NCBI GenBank assembly: GCA_017861095.1
Contig: JAGFXI010000021.1
Coordinates: 1-14,154, forward strand
Direction of reading: 5' to 3'
From: Deltaproteobacteria bacterium
GTDB taxonomy: Bacteria > Desulfobacterota > Syntrophobacteria > BM002
Length of the DNA: 14,154 nt
Shown here: one piece after another, positions 1 through 6,484 of the stretch
Layout of the letters: each line of letters begins with the position of its first letter
How positions within the stretch are numbered: position 1 is the first letter of the stretch
Notes under the pieces: generated by a model
Databases searched by the model: none
Told to the model about the DNA's origin: nothing
Seen by the model: the letters and a program-made list of their open reading frames with translations, nothing else
Program-made: the position numbers and the translations under genes

Positions 1-124
1 CGGTGACCAGGACCAGGGTATCGCCGAGGCTGGCAAGAACGGCACCACCGGCCTGGCGGGCCACCTCTCCGGTTACGATGCTGAGGGTCTTCCCACCCAG
101 CTGCATTTCAACACTTTCCCTCAT
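1..124 (-). CDS. pnp: Polyribonucleotide nucleotidyltransferase (PNPase), N-terminal part only
   Basis: PNPase is a phosphorolytic 3'-to-5' exoribonuclease that degrades mRNA, often within the degradosome. Only the first 41 codons are in the window; the gene continues beyond base 1. The visible N-terminus has the family pattern: an opening VEMQLGG, then KTLSIVTGEVARQAGGAVL, then GDTLVLVT, which is the first strand-helix of the first RNase PH domain. The ATG at 124-122 was chosen because it gives the normal PNPase start; purine-rich sequence (AGAAGGGAAG) lies just upstream. It follows rpsO by about 230 bp, the same order as rpsO-pnp in E. coli and many other bacteria. A stable hairpin lies in that gap. 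The identity is secure; domains beyond the start cannot be judged. Confidence 0.93.
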   Translation of the reverse strand, partial: MRESVEMQLGGKTLSIVTGEVARQAGGAVLASLGDTLVLVT

Positions 125-354
125 CCTTTTCTTCCCTTCTGCGAATACCTAGCTAAGAATCCTGGACGTGCACTCGTTTTAGTCCGACACACGGAAGCTG
201 CACCACCGGTGCTCGTTCTCTCTTCGAAACTCGCCGGCGCCAGCGGGACAACTCGCGGCGCCCATCAATCCAGAGTCTTGTTGCATCATTTCCTTGTACC
301 TTTGCGGCGAGCGCGACTCGGTTGCTCTTCATGACCCTGATCGAGGGCTCGATT
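125..354 (-). other. rpsO-pnp intergenic leader, hairpin-rich, no gene
   Basis: This 230-bp gap between the rpsO stop and the pnp start has no credible reading frame; an 82-codon frame across it begins inside rpsO and resembles nothing. It holds several inverted repeats on the transcribed strand: a 9-bp stem at 236-262 and a 5-bp stem GCACC-ACC-GGTGC at 200-212. None is followed by a U tract. In E. coli the same gap carries a terminator and an RNase III-cleaved hairpin used for PNPase autoregulation. An analogous role here is inference. Confidence 0.5.
236..262 (-). promoter_or_regulatory. Stem-loop in the pnp leader
   Basis: GGCGCC at 236-241 pairs with GGCGCC at 257-262, and GCG at 243-245 pairs with CGC at 254-256. 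The result is a 9-bp GC stem with one bulged A and an 8-nt loop. No T-run follows on the minus strand, so it is not a canonical intrinsic terminator. Possible roles are an RNase III or RNase E processing site, or a stabilising element between rpsO and pnp. Confidence 0.5.
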
Positions 355-630
355 CTAGTGGCGGAGTCCCAGTCGCTCCACGACGCTTCGATATCGCTCA
401 ACGTTCTTGCTCTTCAGATACTTCAGCAGACGGCGTCGTTGCCCGACCAATTTCAGCAGACCTCGCCGCGAATGGTGATCCTTGGCGTGGACTTTGAAGT
501 GCTCGGTGAGATAGTTGATGCGCTCACTGAGCAGGGCGATCTGGACCTCCGGTGAACCAGTATCGGCTTCATGAGTCTTGAAGTTGCTAATGACACCCTT
601 CTTTTTTTCAGTAGTCAGTCCCACTTTCAT
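355..630 (-). CDS. rpsO: 30S ribosomal protein S15
   Basis: S15 is a primary 16S rRNA-binding protein of the 30S platform that binds the helix 20-21-22 junction. The signature is clear: HEADTGSPEVQIALLSERI near residues 20-38, then HAKDHHSRRGLLKLVGQRRRLL near 48-69, and the C-terminal ERLGLRH. The ATG at 630 gives 91 residues, but its Shine-Dalgarno AAGGAGG (639-633) would be only 2 nt away. The GTG two codons later (624-622) has 8-nt spacing and gives 89 residues, the usual S15 length, so initiation at 624 is quite likely. It lies between truB and pnp in the operon. A paired element sits directly upstream (652-713), where S15 leaders commonly mediate feedback control. ribF, often found between truB and rpsO, is absent. 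Confidence 0.96.
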   Translation of the reverse strand: MKVGLTTEKKKGVISNFKTHEADTGSPEVQIALLSERINYLTEHFKVHAKDHHSRRGLLKLVGQRRRLLKYLKSKNVERYRSVVERLGLRH

Positions 631-632
631 TC

Positions 633-639
633 CCTCCTT
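633..639 (-). promoter_or_regulatory. Shine-Dalgarno of rpsO (bears on start choice)
   Basis: AAGGAGG on the minus strand is 2 nt from the ATG at 630 and 8 nt from the in-frame GTG at 624. The spacing favours GTG and an 89-residue S15. Confidence 0.6.
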
Positions 640-651
640 GTACTACACCTC

Positions 652-713
652 GAAACTCTACCCCGTTGTTGAGGGGACGGGTCCTGTTCGATCATGCCGC
701 GGGCCAGAGTTTC
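652..713 (-). promoter_or_regulatory. Candidate S15-responsive leader structure between truB and rpsO
   Basis: Two perfect 8-nt arms, AGAGTTTC at 706-713 and GAAACTCT at 652-659 (plus-strand spelling), can pair. They enclose nearly the whole truB-rpsO gap, starting inside the truB stop codon and ending 12 nt before the rpsO Shine-Dalgarno. A second internal stem can form (CCCGT with ACGGG), giving a branched fold. Translational autoregulation by S15 through leader RNA is well known in several phyla. That this element binds S15 is inference. Confidence 0.4.
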
Positions 714-1665
714 AGGGTGTCCCAAAGACCCGGAGCGTCTCGAACGGGGCCTCTTCGCTCATCTGTGCTGCCTTCGATCTGGTCACCAAGGCCACTAGGT
801 GGTCATCGGGATCCAGGACCCTATACACCCCTTGAGGCCACCCTCGGCCGCCGTTGTCACGCAAGGGCTCAGCCCGCCCCAAGGCCACACCCTGCCTGAG
901 CCGGCGTGCTCCCGCGTGGGAGACCCGAAGGTCAGGAAACTCTTTCAGCCCCTCGGCCGTAGGGATCATGATTCGGGTCAGTTCTCCTGTCGCGACCGCC
1001 GCGGCAAGTTCGGTCGGTGTGACCGCCTGCTCCAGGGTGAAGGAGCCACTCCGCAGCCGGCGAAGCCTGCTCACGTGGGCACCGCAGCGGAGGCGCCGGC
1101 CGAGACGGGCCCCGAGACTGCGGACGTAGGTCCCCTTGGAACATATCGTTTCAAAGGTTGCCTCGGGCCAGCGAAAGTCGAGGAGAACAAGACTCCTTAT
1201 GCTTACCCGCCGCGTGGGAGGATCCACCGGTACACCGCGCCGTGCCAGGCGATAGAGCCGCTCACCTCCTATCCGGACCGCCGAGTAGCGGGGAACCTCG
1301 AGATCAAGCTCCCCGGTAAGTGCCGCGCAGGCCGCTCTCAGCTCATCTTCCTGGAGGACCGGGCCGGTGTAACGGGCGACAACGCTTCCCGTGCTGTCCA
1401 GGGTGTCGGTCTCCACACCGAGAACGAGGGTGAACCGGTAGCACTTGTCCTCGCCGGCGAGATAGGGGGAGAGCTTGGTCGCTTCGTTGACGAGCAGCAC
1501 CAGTACCCCGGTGGCGAAAGGGTCGAGCGTGCCGCCATGACCGACTTTGTCCGCCCCCAGCATTCTCTTGACCCGCTGGACCAGTTCGTGAGAGGTGCAC
1601 CCCGCGGGTTTATCAAGAATGAGGAGTCCGTCTCCTGTGAGTCGTGCTGTCATGTAAGTCTTCAT
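712..1665 (-). CDS. truB: tRNA pseudouridine(55) synthase TruB
   Basis: TruB converts U55 in the T-loop of tRNAs to pseudouridine. Counting from the ATG at 1665, the 317-residue protein has the N-terminal GLLILDKPAGCTSHELV, the catalytic motif GGTLDPFATGVL with the nucleophile Asp48, and later the KGTYVRSL segment characteristic of TruB. A PUA-like C-terminus (DLRVSHAGARRLRQG, then VYRVLDPDDHLVALV) follows. ATGs at 1665 and 1653 are both possible; 1665 starts 19 nt after the nrnA stop. A TTG at 1704 would overlap nrnA and is unlikely. Length is normal for the family. The stop overlaps the 5' arm of the putative rpsO leader structure. Confidence 0.95.
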   Translation of the reverse strand: MKTYMTARLTGDGLLILDKPAGCTSHELVQRVKRMLGADKVGHGGTLDPFATGVLVLLVNEATKLSPYLAGEDKCYRFTLVLGVETDTLDSTGSVVARYTGPVLQEDELRAACAALTGELDLEVPRYSAVRIGGERLYRLARRGVPVDPPTRRVSIRSLVLLDFRWPEATFETICSKGTYVRSLGARLGRRLRCGAHVSRLRRLRSGSFTLEQAVTPTELAAAVATGELTRIMIPTAEGLKEFPDLRVSHAGARRLRQGVALGRAEPLRDNGGRGWPQGVYRVLDPDDHLVALVTRSKAAQMSEEAPFETLRVFGTP

Positions 1666-1684
1666 CCACTCTTGCGGCCATGAT

Positions 1685-2653
1685 TCAATCCAACCGCCGG
1701 CCAAGGAATTCTTCCGCCTTCGCCAGCACGTGGCTCATGACCTCGGGCAAAGGCCCTAGGAGACGAAAGGCCGCGGCATTCTGATGGCCGCCACCCCCGT
1801 ACGTCCTGGCAAAGTCGGCTACGTTCTGGGTTCCCCTGGACCGAAGGCTCACGTTCACCCGACCATCGTCGAGCTCGCGAAAGAAGATGGCAATCTCATT
1901 GCTCGTAATCGACCTCGGGTAATTGACAAAGCCGTCCGTATCAGCGGCAGTGGTCCCCGTTTCGGCGAGCATCTGCTGGGTAACCCAGATGGCTGCTAGA
2001 CGGCCCTCAGCCCGAATGGTCAGGGTGTTGAGACTGAGGCTGAGAAGCCGCAACCGCCCCGGGCTCATACAGTCGTAGACCGCACCCGCCACTTTATCCG
2101 GCTCCACTCCCTGTGCTACCAAGGCTCCAGCGATGGCTAATGCCCTCGGGGTGGTGTTCGCGAAGCGGAAGGACCCCGTGTCGGTGAGAATGGCGGTATA
2201 AAGATTTTCCGCCGCCTCTCGGCTCACCTCAACGGGGATGGCCTGAAACACGTCGTAGAGGATCTCGGCGGTGCTGCTTCGCTCCGGCTCCACCAGGTTT
2301 ATGGTGCCAAAGTCATTTCCCGCGCTGTGGTGATCGATATGGATGATCTTCTGCACCCGCTGGACCACGTGGGCGGCTGCACCAATCCGGTCCAGTTCGC
2401 CGCAATCCAAGACCACCGCCACCTCGAATCGGTCCGAGCTCGGAAGTTCGTGGGCGATCCGGTCGGAGTAGGGAAGGAAACGGAGAAATCCCGGTGCCTG
2501 ATCCTGGCAGTATGCTACGACCTCTTTGCCCATCCCCTCGAGGACGAGGGCAAGAGCTCCGAGAGACCCGATGGCATCCCCGTCTGGATTCACATGAGTC
2601 GCCAGAAGGAAGCGATGGTTGTTTCTCAACTCCAGGGCTACCGTCGAGGTCAT
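1685..2653 (-). CDS. nrnA: DHH/DHHA1 phosphoesterase, NrnA-type (nanoRNase / pAp phosphatase)
   Basis: NrnA-family enzymes hydrolyse very short RNAs and often also 3'-phosphoadenosine 5'-phosphate. The 322-residue product shows the metal-binding motifs in order: HVNPDGDAIGS with DGD at residues 24-26, VLDCGELDRIG with Asp83, IDHHSAGNDFG with DHH at 107-109, and LTDTGSFRF with Asp158. The C-terminal DHHA1 substrate-binding motif is GGGGHQNAA at 286-294, after SLRSRG near 269-274. The start chosen is the ATG at 2653, because it overlaps the rbfA stop as ATGA, implying translational coupling. Co-location with rbfA, truB and pnp fits a role in RNA turnover. Which substrate dominates cannot be decided from sequence alone. 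Confidence 0.93.
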   Translation of the reverse strand: MTSTVALELRNNHRFLLATHVNPDGDAIGSLGALALVLEGMGKEVVAYCQDQAPGFLRFLPYSDRIAHELPSSDRFEVAVVLDCGELDRIGAAAHVVQRVQKIIHIDHHSAGNDFGTINLVEPERSSTAEILYDVFQAIPVEVSREAAENLYTAILTDTGSFRFANTTPRALAIAGALVAQGVEPDKVAGAVYDCMSPGRLRLLSLSLNTLTIRAEGRLAAIWVTQQMLAETGTTAADTDGFVNYPRSITSNEIAIFFRELDDGRVNVSLRSRGTQNVADFARTYGGGGHQNAAAFRLLGPLPEVMSHVLAKAEEFLGRRLD

Positions 2654-3003
2654 GCCGAGTCCGATTTCTTCAGCTCCGTGAGGAGACGGTGAATCCGAGA
2701 GCCGTAGTCGAGCGAGTCGTCGTAACAAAAGACAATGTCCGGCATGTATCGGAGCTGGAGCCTCCTCCCGAGCTCCCGCTTCAAGTACCCGCGAGCGCTG
2801 TCAAGGCCGGAAGCGACGGCCACTTTCACCTCGTCGGTGGCGAGAACACTATAGAACACCCGTGCATGGCGCAGATCGGCGCTCACTTGCACTCGAGTGA
2901 GGGTGATGCCTTCGAGGCGAGGATCTTTCACCCTGCGCTGCAAGAGGTACGCGAGCTCCTGTAAGATGACATCGCCGACACGGTCGGCCCGCCGGTAATC
3001 CAT
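2650..3003 (-). CDS. rbfA: Ribosome-binding factor A
   Basis: RbfA binds the immature 30S subunit and helps process the 16S rRNA 5' end, including during cold adaptation. The roughly 117-residue single-KH-like protein matches the family: YRRADRVGDVILQELAYLL at the start, VKDPRLEGITLTRVQVSADL near 25-44, HARVFYSV, and LRYMPDIVFCYDDSLDYGSRI near the C-terminus. The ATG at 3003 is used. A TTG two codons upstream (3009) has better spacing from an AAGGGA element, so the true N-terminus could be two residues longer. The stop overlaps the nrnA start (ATGA). About 120 bp separate it from ylxP upstream, with no clear promoter. Confidence 0.95.
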   Translation of the reverse strand: MDYRRADRVGDVILQELAYLLQRRVKDPRLEGITLTRVQVSADLRHARVFYSVLATDEVKVAVASGLDSARGYLKRELGRRLQLRYMPDIVFCYDDSLDYGSRIHRLLTELKKSDSA

Positions 3004-3124
3004 ATGCAAATAATGTCCCTTGTTACACCCTAAAAGTACCCCGGTCTCGTTCCCATCCCCCTCAGCCTGGCCGTTGCCGGTTGCTCCACCATCAAGGTGA
3101 GCTTCCCGGCCGGGACGCGGCGAC

Positions 3125-3412
3125 TCAGAGGTGGATCAGTTCCAGTTGCACATCCACAAGCTCGGCGAGATGGAGGCTCTCGACGAAGTTTATGGCCTTG
3201 TCCAACTTGGAGTTTACGTAGCCGCCTTCGTTACCCACGGCAGCGATCCCGACTTCGCTGGCCTGCCACAAATCAAGGGAGTCGATCTCAGCCACGGCGA
3301 CGTCGAAGCGGTGGCGCACCTTCTCGCAGATGCTCTTGATCACCTTCCGCTTACCCTTGAGCGAATGGTTCTCCGGCAGGCGCAAGCTAAGTTTGGCAAC
3401 TCCCACGACCAT
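3125..3412 (-). CDS. ylxP: DUF503 family protein (YlxP-like)
   Basis: The 95-residue protein belongs to the DUF503/YlxP family, regularly found between infB and rbfA in Gram-positive and deltaproteobacterial genomes. Family hallmarks are MVVGVAKLSLRLPENHSLK at the start, KGKRKVIKSICEKVRHRF, then VAVAEIDSLDLWQASEVGIA and a C-terminal FVESLHLAELVDVQLELIHL. The fold is predicted to be a small alpha/beta unit. The family's biochemical role is not established; its setting suggests ribosome assembly. The start is the ATG at 3412, preceded by TGAGG at 8-nt spacing. It begins 38 nt after the infB stop, so it is very probably cotranscribed. Confidence 0.9.
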   Translation of the reverse strand: MVVGVAKLSLRLPENHSLKGKRKVIKSICEKVRHRFDVAVAEIDSLDLWQASEVGIAAVGNEGGYVNSKLDKAINFVESLHLAELVDVQLELIHL

Positions 3413-3450
3413 GGCTTTGCCTCAAGACCGGGAGGGATCTCCCCAACGCA

Positions 3451-6138
3451 TTATTCGGTCTTCCCCTCAGCCGGCCTCAGCACCGGCTTGATCTCCTCAA
3501 CACCATAGGTTTCGAGGACGTCACCTACCTTGATATCGTTGAAGTTTTCCACACCGATGCCGCAGTCTTGTCCGGCCCTGACCTCCTTTGCGTCATCCTT
3601 GTAACGCCTGAGAGAGGCAACCTTGCTGTCGTTGATGACCACGTTGTCCCGGAGCACCCGAACCTTTGCACCGCGCTCCACCCGGCCTTCCTTCACCATG
3701 CACCCGGCGATGGTTCCCACCTTCGGAATATTGAAGGTTTGAACCACCTCGGCACGACCCATGAAAGTCTCTTTGTAAGTGGGCTCGAGCATCCCCTCCA
3801 TGGCGGCCTGCACATCGGAGATGATCTGATAGATGATATCGTAGTACCGCACATCTACCTTCTCTCTGTCGGCAAGTTCCTGGACCTTCGTTTCCGCTCT
3901 CACCCCGAAGCCGATAATGATGGCGTCCGAGGCGGAGGCAAGCATGACGTCGGTCTCGGTGACCGCGCCGACGGCGCTGTGAATGATGCGGACCTTGATC
4001 TCATCGGTACCCAATTTCTGCAACGACTCGAGGATTGCCTCGAGAGACCCCTGGACATCTGCCTTGAGCACGACTTTCAGCTCTTTGGTCTCTCCCTCAC
4101 GGATCCTCGAGAAAAGGTTATCCAGGGTCACTTTTGTGGCCCTGAAGAGTTCGGCCTCACGCTGTTTGAGCTGACGGTGAGAGGCAACCTGTTTCGCCTG
4201 CTTGTCATCCCCCACCACGACAAACTCATCGCCTGCCTGAGGCACTCCTGAGATGCCGTGGACCTCCACCGGCAAGGAAGGTGTGGCCTCTTCCACCTTG
4301 CGACCCCGGTCGTCAAGGAGGGCCCGCACCCTACCAGCAAAAGTGCCACAGACGAAAGGATCTCCCGCCCGCAAGGTGCCCTCCTGAACGAGGACGGTCG
4401 CCACGGGACCCTTGCCCCGATCGAGCTTGGCCTCGATGACTCTGCCCCGGGCCATCTTGCTGGGGTTGGCCTTGAGTTCTAGCAGTTCCGCCTGGAGGAG
4501 AATGAGCTCGAGGAGCTCCTCGATGCCCGTTCCCTTCTTGGCCGATACCTCTACCATGGTGGTGTGGCCACCCCATTCTTCCGGAGTCAAGCCGAGTTCC
4601 GCCAACTGCCGTTTCACCCTGTCGGGGTTGGCATTTGGTTTGTCGATTTTGTTCACCGCCACCAGAATGGGAATCTCCGCCGCCTGGGCGTGATTGATAG
4701 CCTCGATGGTCTGCTGCATCACCCCGTCATCTGCAGCCACAACCAAGATCACCAGGTCAGTGACCCGAGCGCCGCGCGCCCGCATGGCGGTGAAGGCCTC
4801 GTGACCGGGTGTGTCGAGAAAGACCACATCGCCGCCGTCCAGGCTGACCAGGTAGGCGCCGATGTGCTGGGTGATTCCCCCGGCCTCTCCCTCGGTCACG
4901 TTGGTATGCCTGATGGCGTCCAGGAGCAAGGTCTTGCCGTGGTCTACGTGTCCCATGATGGTTACGACCGGAGGGCGCGGCCTCAGGTCCTCGGCCCGAT
5001 CAGGCTCAGCCTGCATGATGTCCTCTTCAATGAAAGAGACTTTCTCCACCTCGTAGTTAAACTCGGAAGCCACCAACGAGGCGGTTTCGAAATCGATAGC
5101 CTGGTTGAGTACTGCCATGACACCTAGTCCCATGAGCTTCTTGATCACATCGGTTGCCTTAACGCCCATACGCTTCGCGAGACTGGCCAAGGTAATAGCA
5201 TCGTCGAGTCTGATCCGGCGCTTGATCGCCTTGGGAACAGTTATCTCCGGCTTCCGGAGCTCCTTGACCACAGGCCGAGTCGCTCCTTTCCGGCCCCGCA
5301 CCGTCGCACGCTCCCCATAAAGATCGTCGCCGGTGAACACCTCCTTACGTCGTGAAGGCAGCAGTCGACGGCGATCGGCCTCCTCCTCTTCGCGACGTTT
5401 GCCCCTTTTCTTCTTTGCTCTGAGCCCTGCCTCACCTTCTTCGGCTATCGGCACGATCTCCGCCAGCTTCGGCCCGGCCGCTACCGGCTTCACCACCTCG
5501 GCGGGCTTTGCCGGTATCACCTCAGGCGTCACTTCAAGCACGCGCTCGGGAAGCTTGATGATCTTCGCGGGGGCATCCTTCCGCATTCGCCGGCGGGGCT
5601 TCTTGGCCTCCTCCTTCTTCGGTTCCTCTGCTTCCAGAGGTTTCACCACCGCCTCCGGCGGGGTAACCTCAGGCTGCGCTGAAGGTGGGGCGGCAACCAC
5701 AGATTCTGAGGGCGCGCGGAGCTCTTCCGGGGGTGGAGGAGCCAACGGTTCCGGGGCGGGAGCCGCAGCTACGGGTACCGCTTCCAGCGATTTCTCCGCA
5801 CCGGGCTCCGACGCAGGCGAAGGGGGCGGTGGTGGAGGTGGAGCCGCCTCGACTAACGGTTTCTCCGGAATTTCCACTTCCTCTGGCTCCGGCTCCACCG
5901 TGGGCTCGGCAGCCACAATTTTTCGTCGTCTCCGGATAATATCCCGGCCAACGCGTTTCTCCACGATCATCTGCTGGGATCGGCCCGCGACCATGTCGCG
6001 GACCACCTGTGCCTGGTTCTCATCCAGAGAGCTCATATGGCCTTTCACCTGGATGCCCATGTCGAGCAGACGTGCCACGAGATCATTATTCGTCATCTCA
6101 AGCTCTTTCGCGAGTTCGTATACCCTCAACTTTGCCAT
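3451..6138 (-). CDS. infB: Translation initiation factor IF-2
   Basis: IF2 is the GTPase that places initiator tRNA on the 30S subunit and promotes subunit joining. The 895-residue protein starts with an IF2-N domain (residues 1-52, MAKLRVYELAKELEMTNNDL). A long low-complexity linker rich in Pro, Ala, Glu and Lys follows (about 75-300), then a second IF2-N-like segment (about 310-365). The G domain has all motifs: GHVDHGKT 396-403, GITQHIGAY 421-429, DTPGHEAF 443-450, NKID 496-499 and SAKKG 532-536. The C-terminal domains follow, ending in a typical IF2 C2 region (MVKEGRVERGAKVRVLRDN). The ATG at 6138 is preceded by a G-rich stretch. It lies 22 nt after ylxR, leaving no room for ylxQ. Confidence 0.98.
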   Translation of the reverse strand: MAKLRVYELAKELEMTNNDLVARLLDMGIQVKGHMSSLDENQAQVVRDMVAGRSQQMIVEKRVGRDIIRRRRKIVAAEPTVEPEPEEVEIPEKPLVEAAPPPPPPPSPASEPGAEKSLEAVPVAAAPAPEPLAPPPPEELRAPSESVVAAPPSAQPEVTPPEAVVKPLEAEEPKKEEAKKPRRRMRKDAPAKIIKLPERVLEVTPEVIPAKPAEVVKPVAAGPKLAEIVPIAEEGEAGLRAKKKRGKRREEEEADRRRLLPSRRKEVFTGDDLYGERATVRGRKGATRPVVKELRKPEITVPKAIKRRIRLDDAITLASLAKRMGVKATDVIKKLMGLGVMAVLNQAIDFETASLVASEFNYEVEKVSFIEEDIMQAEPDRAEDLRPRPPVVTIMGHVDHGKTLLLDAIRHTNVTEGEAGGITQHIGAYLVSLDGGDVVFLDTPGHEAFTAMRARGARVTDLVILVVAADDGVMQQTIEAINHAQAAEIPILVAVNKIDKPNANPDRVKRQLAELGLTPEEWGGHTTMVEVSAKKGTGIEELLELILLQAELLELKANPSKMARGRVIEAKLDRGKGPVATVLVQEGTLRAGDPFVCGTFAGRVRALLDDRGRKVEEATPSLPVEVHGISGVPQAGDEFVVVGDDKQAKQVASHRQLKQREAELFRATKVTLDNLFSRIREGETKELKVVLKADVQGSLEAILESLQKLGTDEIKVRIIHSAVGAVTETDVMLASASDAIIIGFGVRAETKVQELADREKVDVRYYDIIYQIISDVQAAMEGMLEPTYKETFMGRAEVVQTFNIPKVGTIAGCMVKEGRVERGAKVRVLRDNVVINDSKVASLRRYKDDAKEVRAGQDCGIGVENFNDIKVGDVLETYGVEEIKPVLRPAEGKTE

Positions 6139-6160
6139 CCAACCCCCCGCGTCTCCCTGC

Positions 6161-6484
6161 CTACTCTTGCCGATGAACCCCGGCTTTCCTCTCGGGTAAG
6201 CAGTCTCGTCCCATAAGAACCTCGGTGGCCAGAACGTGAGGATTCCAGGCGCCGCTTGGCAGCAGACATCGAAACGCCTTCTGGAGCCGACATTCTCTTA
6301 CCCGGGCCAAGCAATCGCCCTCGGGACAGAGGTAAACCCCTCGACCTACGCCACGGTGGTCAGGGTCCACCACCACGTTACCCTCGCCGTCCGTAAGGAG
6401 ACGAAGAAGTTCGTGCTTGGCCCGTTTCCGGCCACAGGCCACACAGGTTCGCTGTGGCAGATGGTAACCCCGCCCGTCCCTCAT
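6161..6484 (-). CDS. ylxR: YlxR family RNA-binding/nucleoid protein (DUF448)
   Basis: YlxR (DUF448) is a small basic protein encoded between nusA and infB in many bacteria. A Bacillus relative has been described as a nucleoid-associated regulator, and the structure suggests RNA binding. The 107-residue product shows the motif RTCVACGRKR (residues 12-21) and GRGVYLCPEGDC (47-58). Its four cysteines (14, 17, 53, 58) are spaced like a possible metal site. The roughly 30 C-terminal residues are poorly conserved and make it somewhat longer than the typical ~90. The ATG at 6484 overlaps the nusA stop as ATGA, so translation is coupled. The usual partner ylxQ (L7Ae-like) is missing. Confidence 0.9.
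   Translation of the reverse strand: MRDGRGYHLPQRTCVACGRKRAKHELLRLLTDGEGNVVVDPDHRGVGRGVYLCPEGDCLARVRECRLQKAFRCLLPSGAWNPHVLATEVLMGRDCLPERKAGVHRQE

Noticed and set aside
153..401. 82-codon minus-strand frame spanning the end of rpsO and the pnp leader
   Set aside because: It starts inside rpsO out of frame, has no ribosome-binding site and no protein-like pattern.
799..1683. 294-codon open frame on the plus strand
   Set aside because: It is antisense to truB, whose catalytic and PUA motifs are intact; the frame has low-complexity composition and no family resemblance. Long antisense frames are expected in GC-rich DNA.
3030..3092. 20-codon minus-strand frame between ylxP and rbfA
   Set aside because: No convincing ribosome-binding site, and it is too short to judge.
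3104..3115. 12-bp palindrome TCCCGGCCGGGA between ylxP and rbfA
   Set aside because: It has no loop and no T run; such GC palindromes are common in this base composition.
5333..6199. 288-codon plus-strand frame rich in Ser, Gly and Ala
   Set aside because: It mirrors the Pro/Ala/Glu-rich linker of infB; its composition follows from that codon bias.
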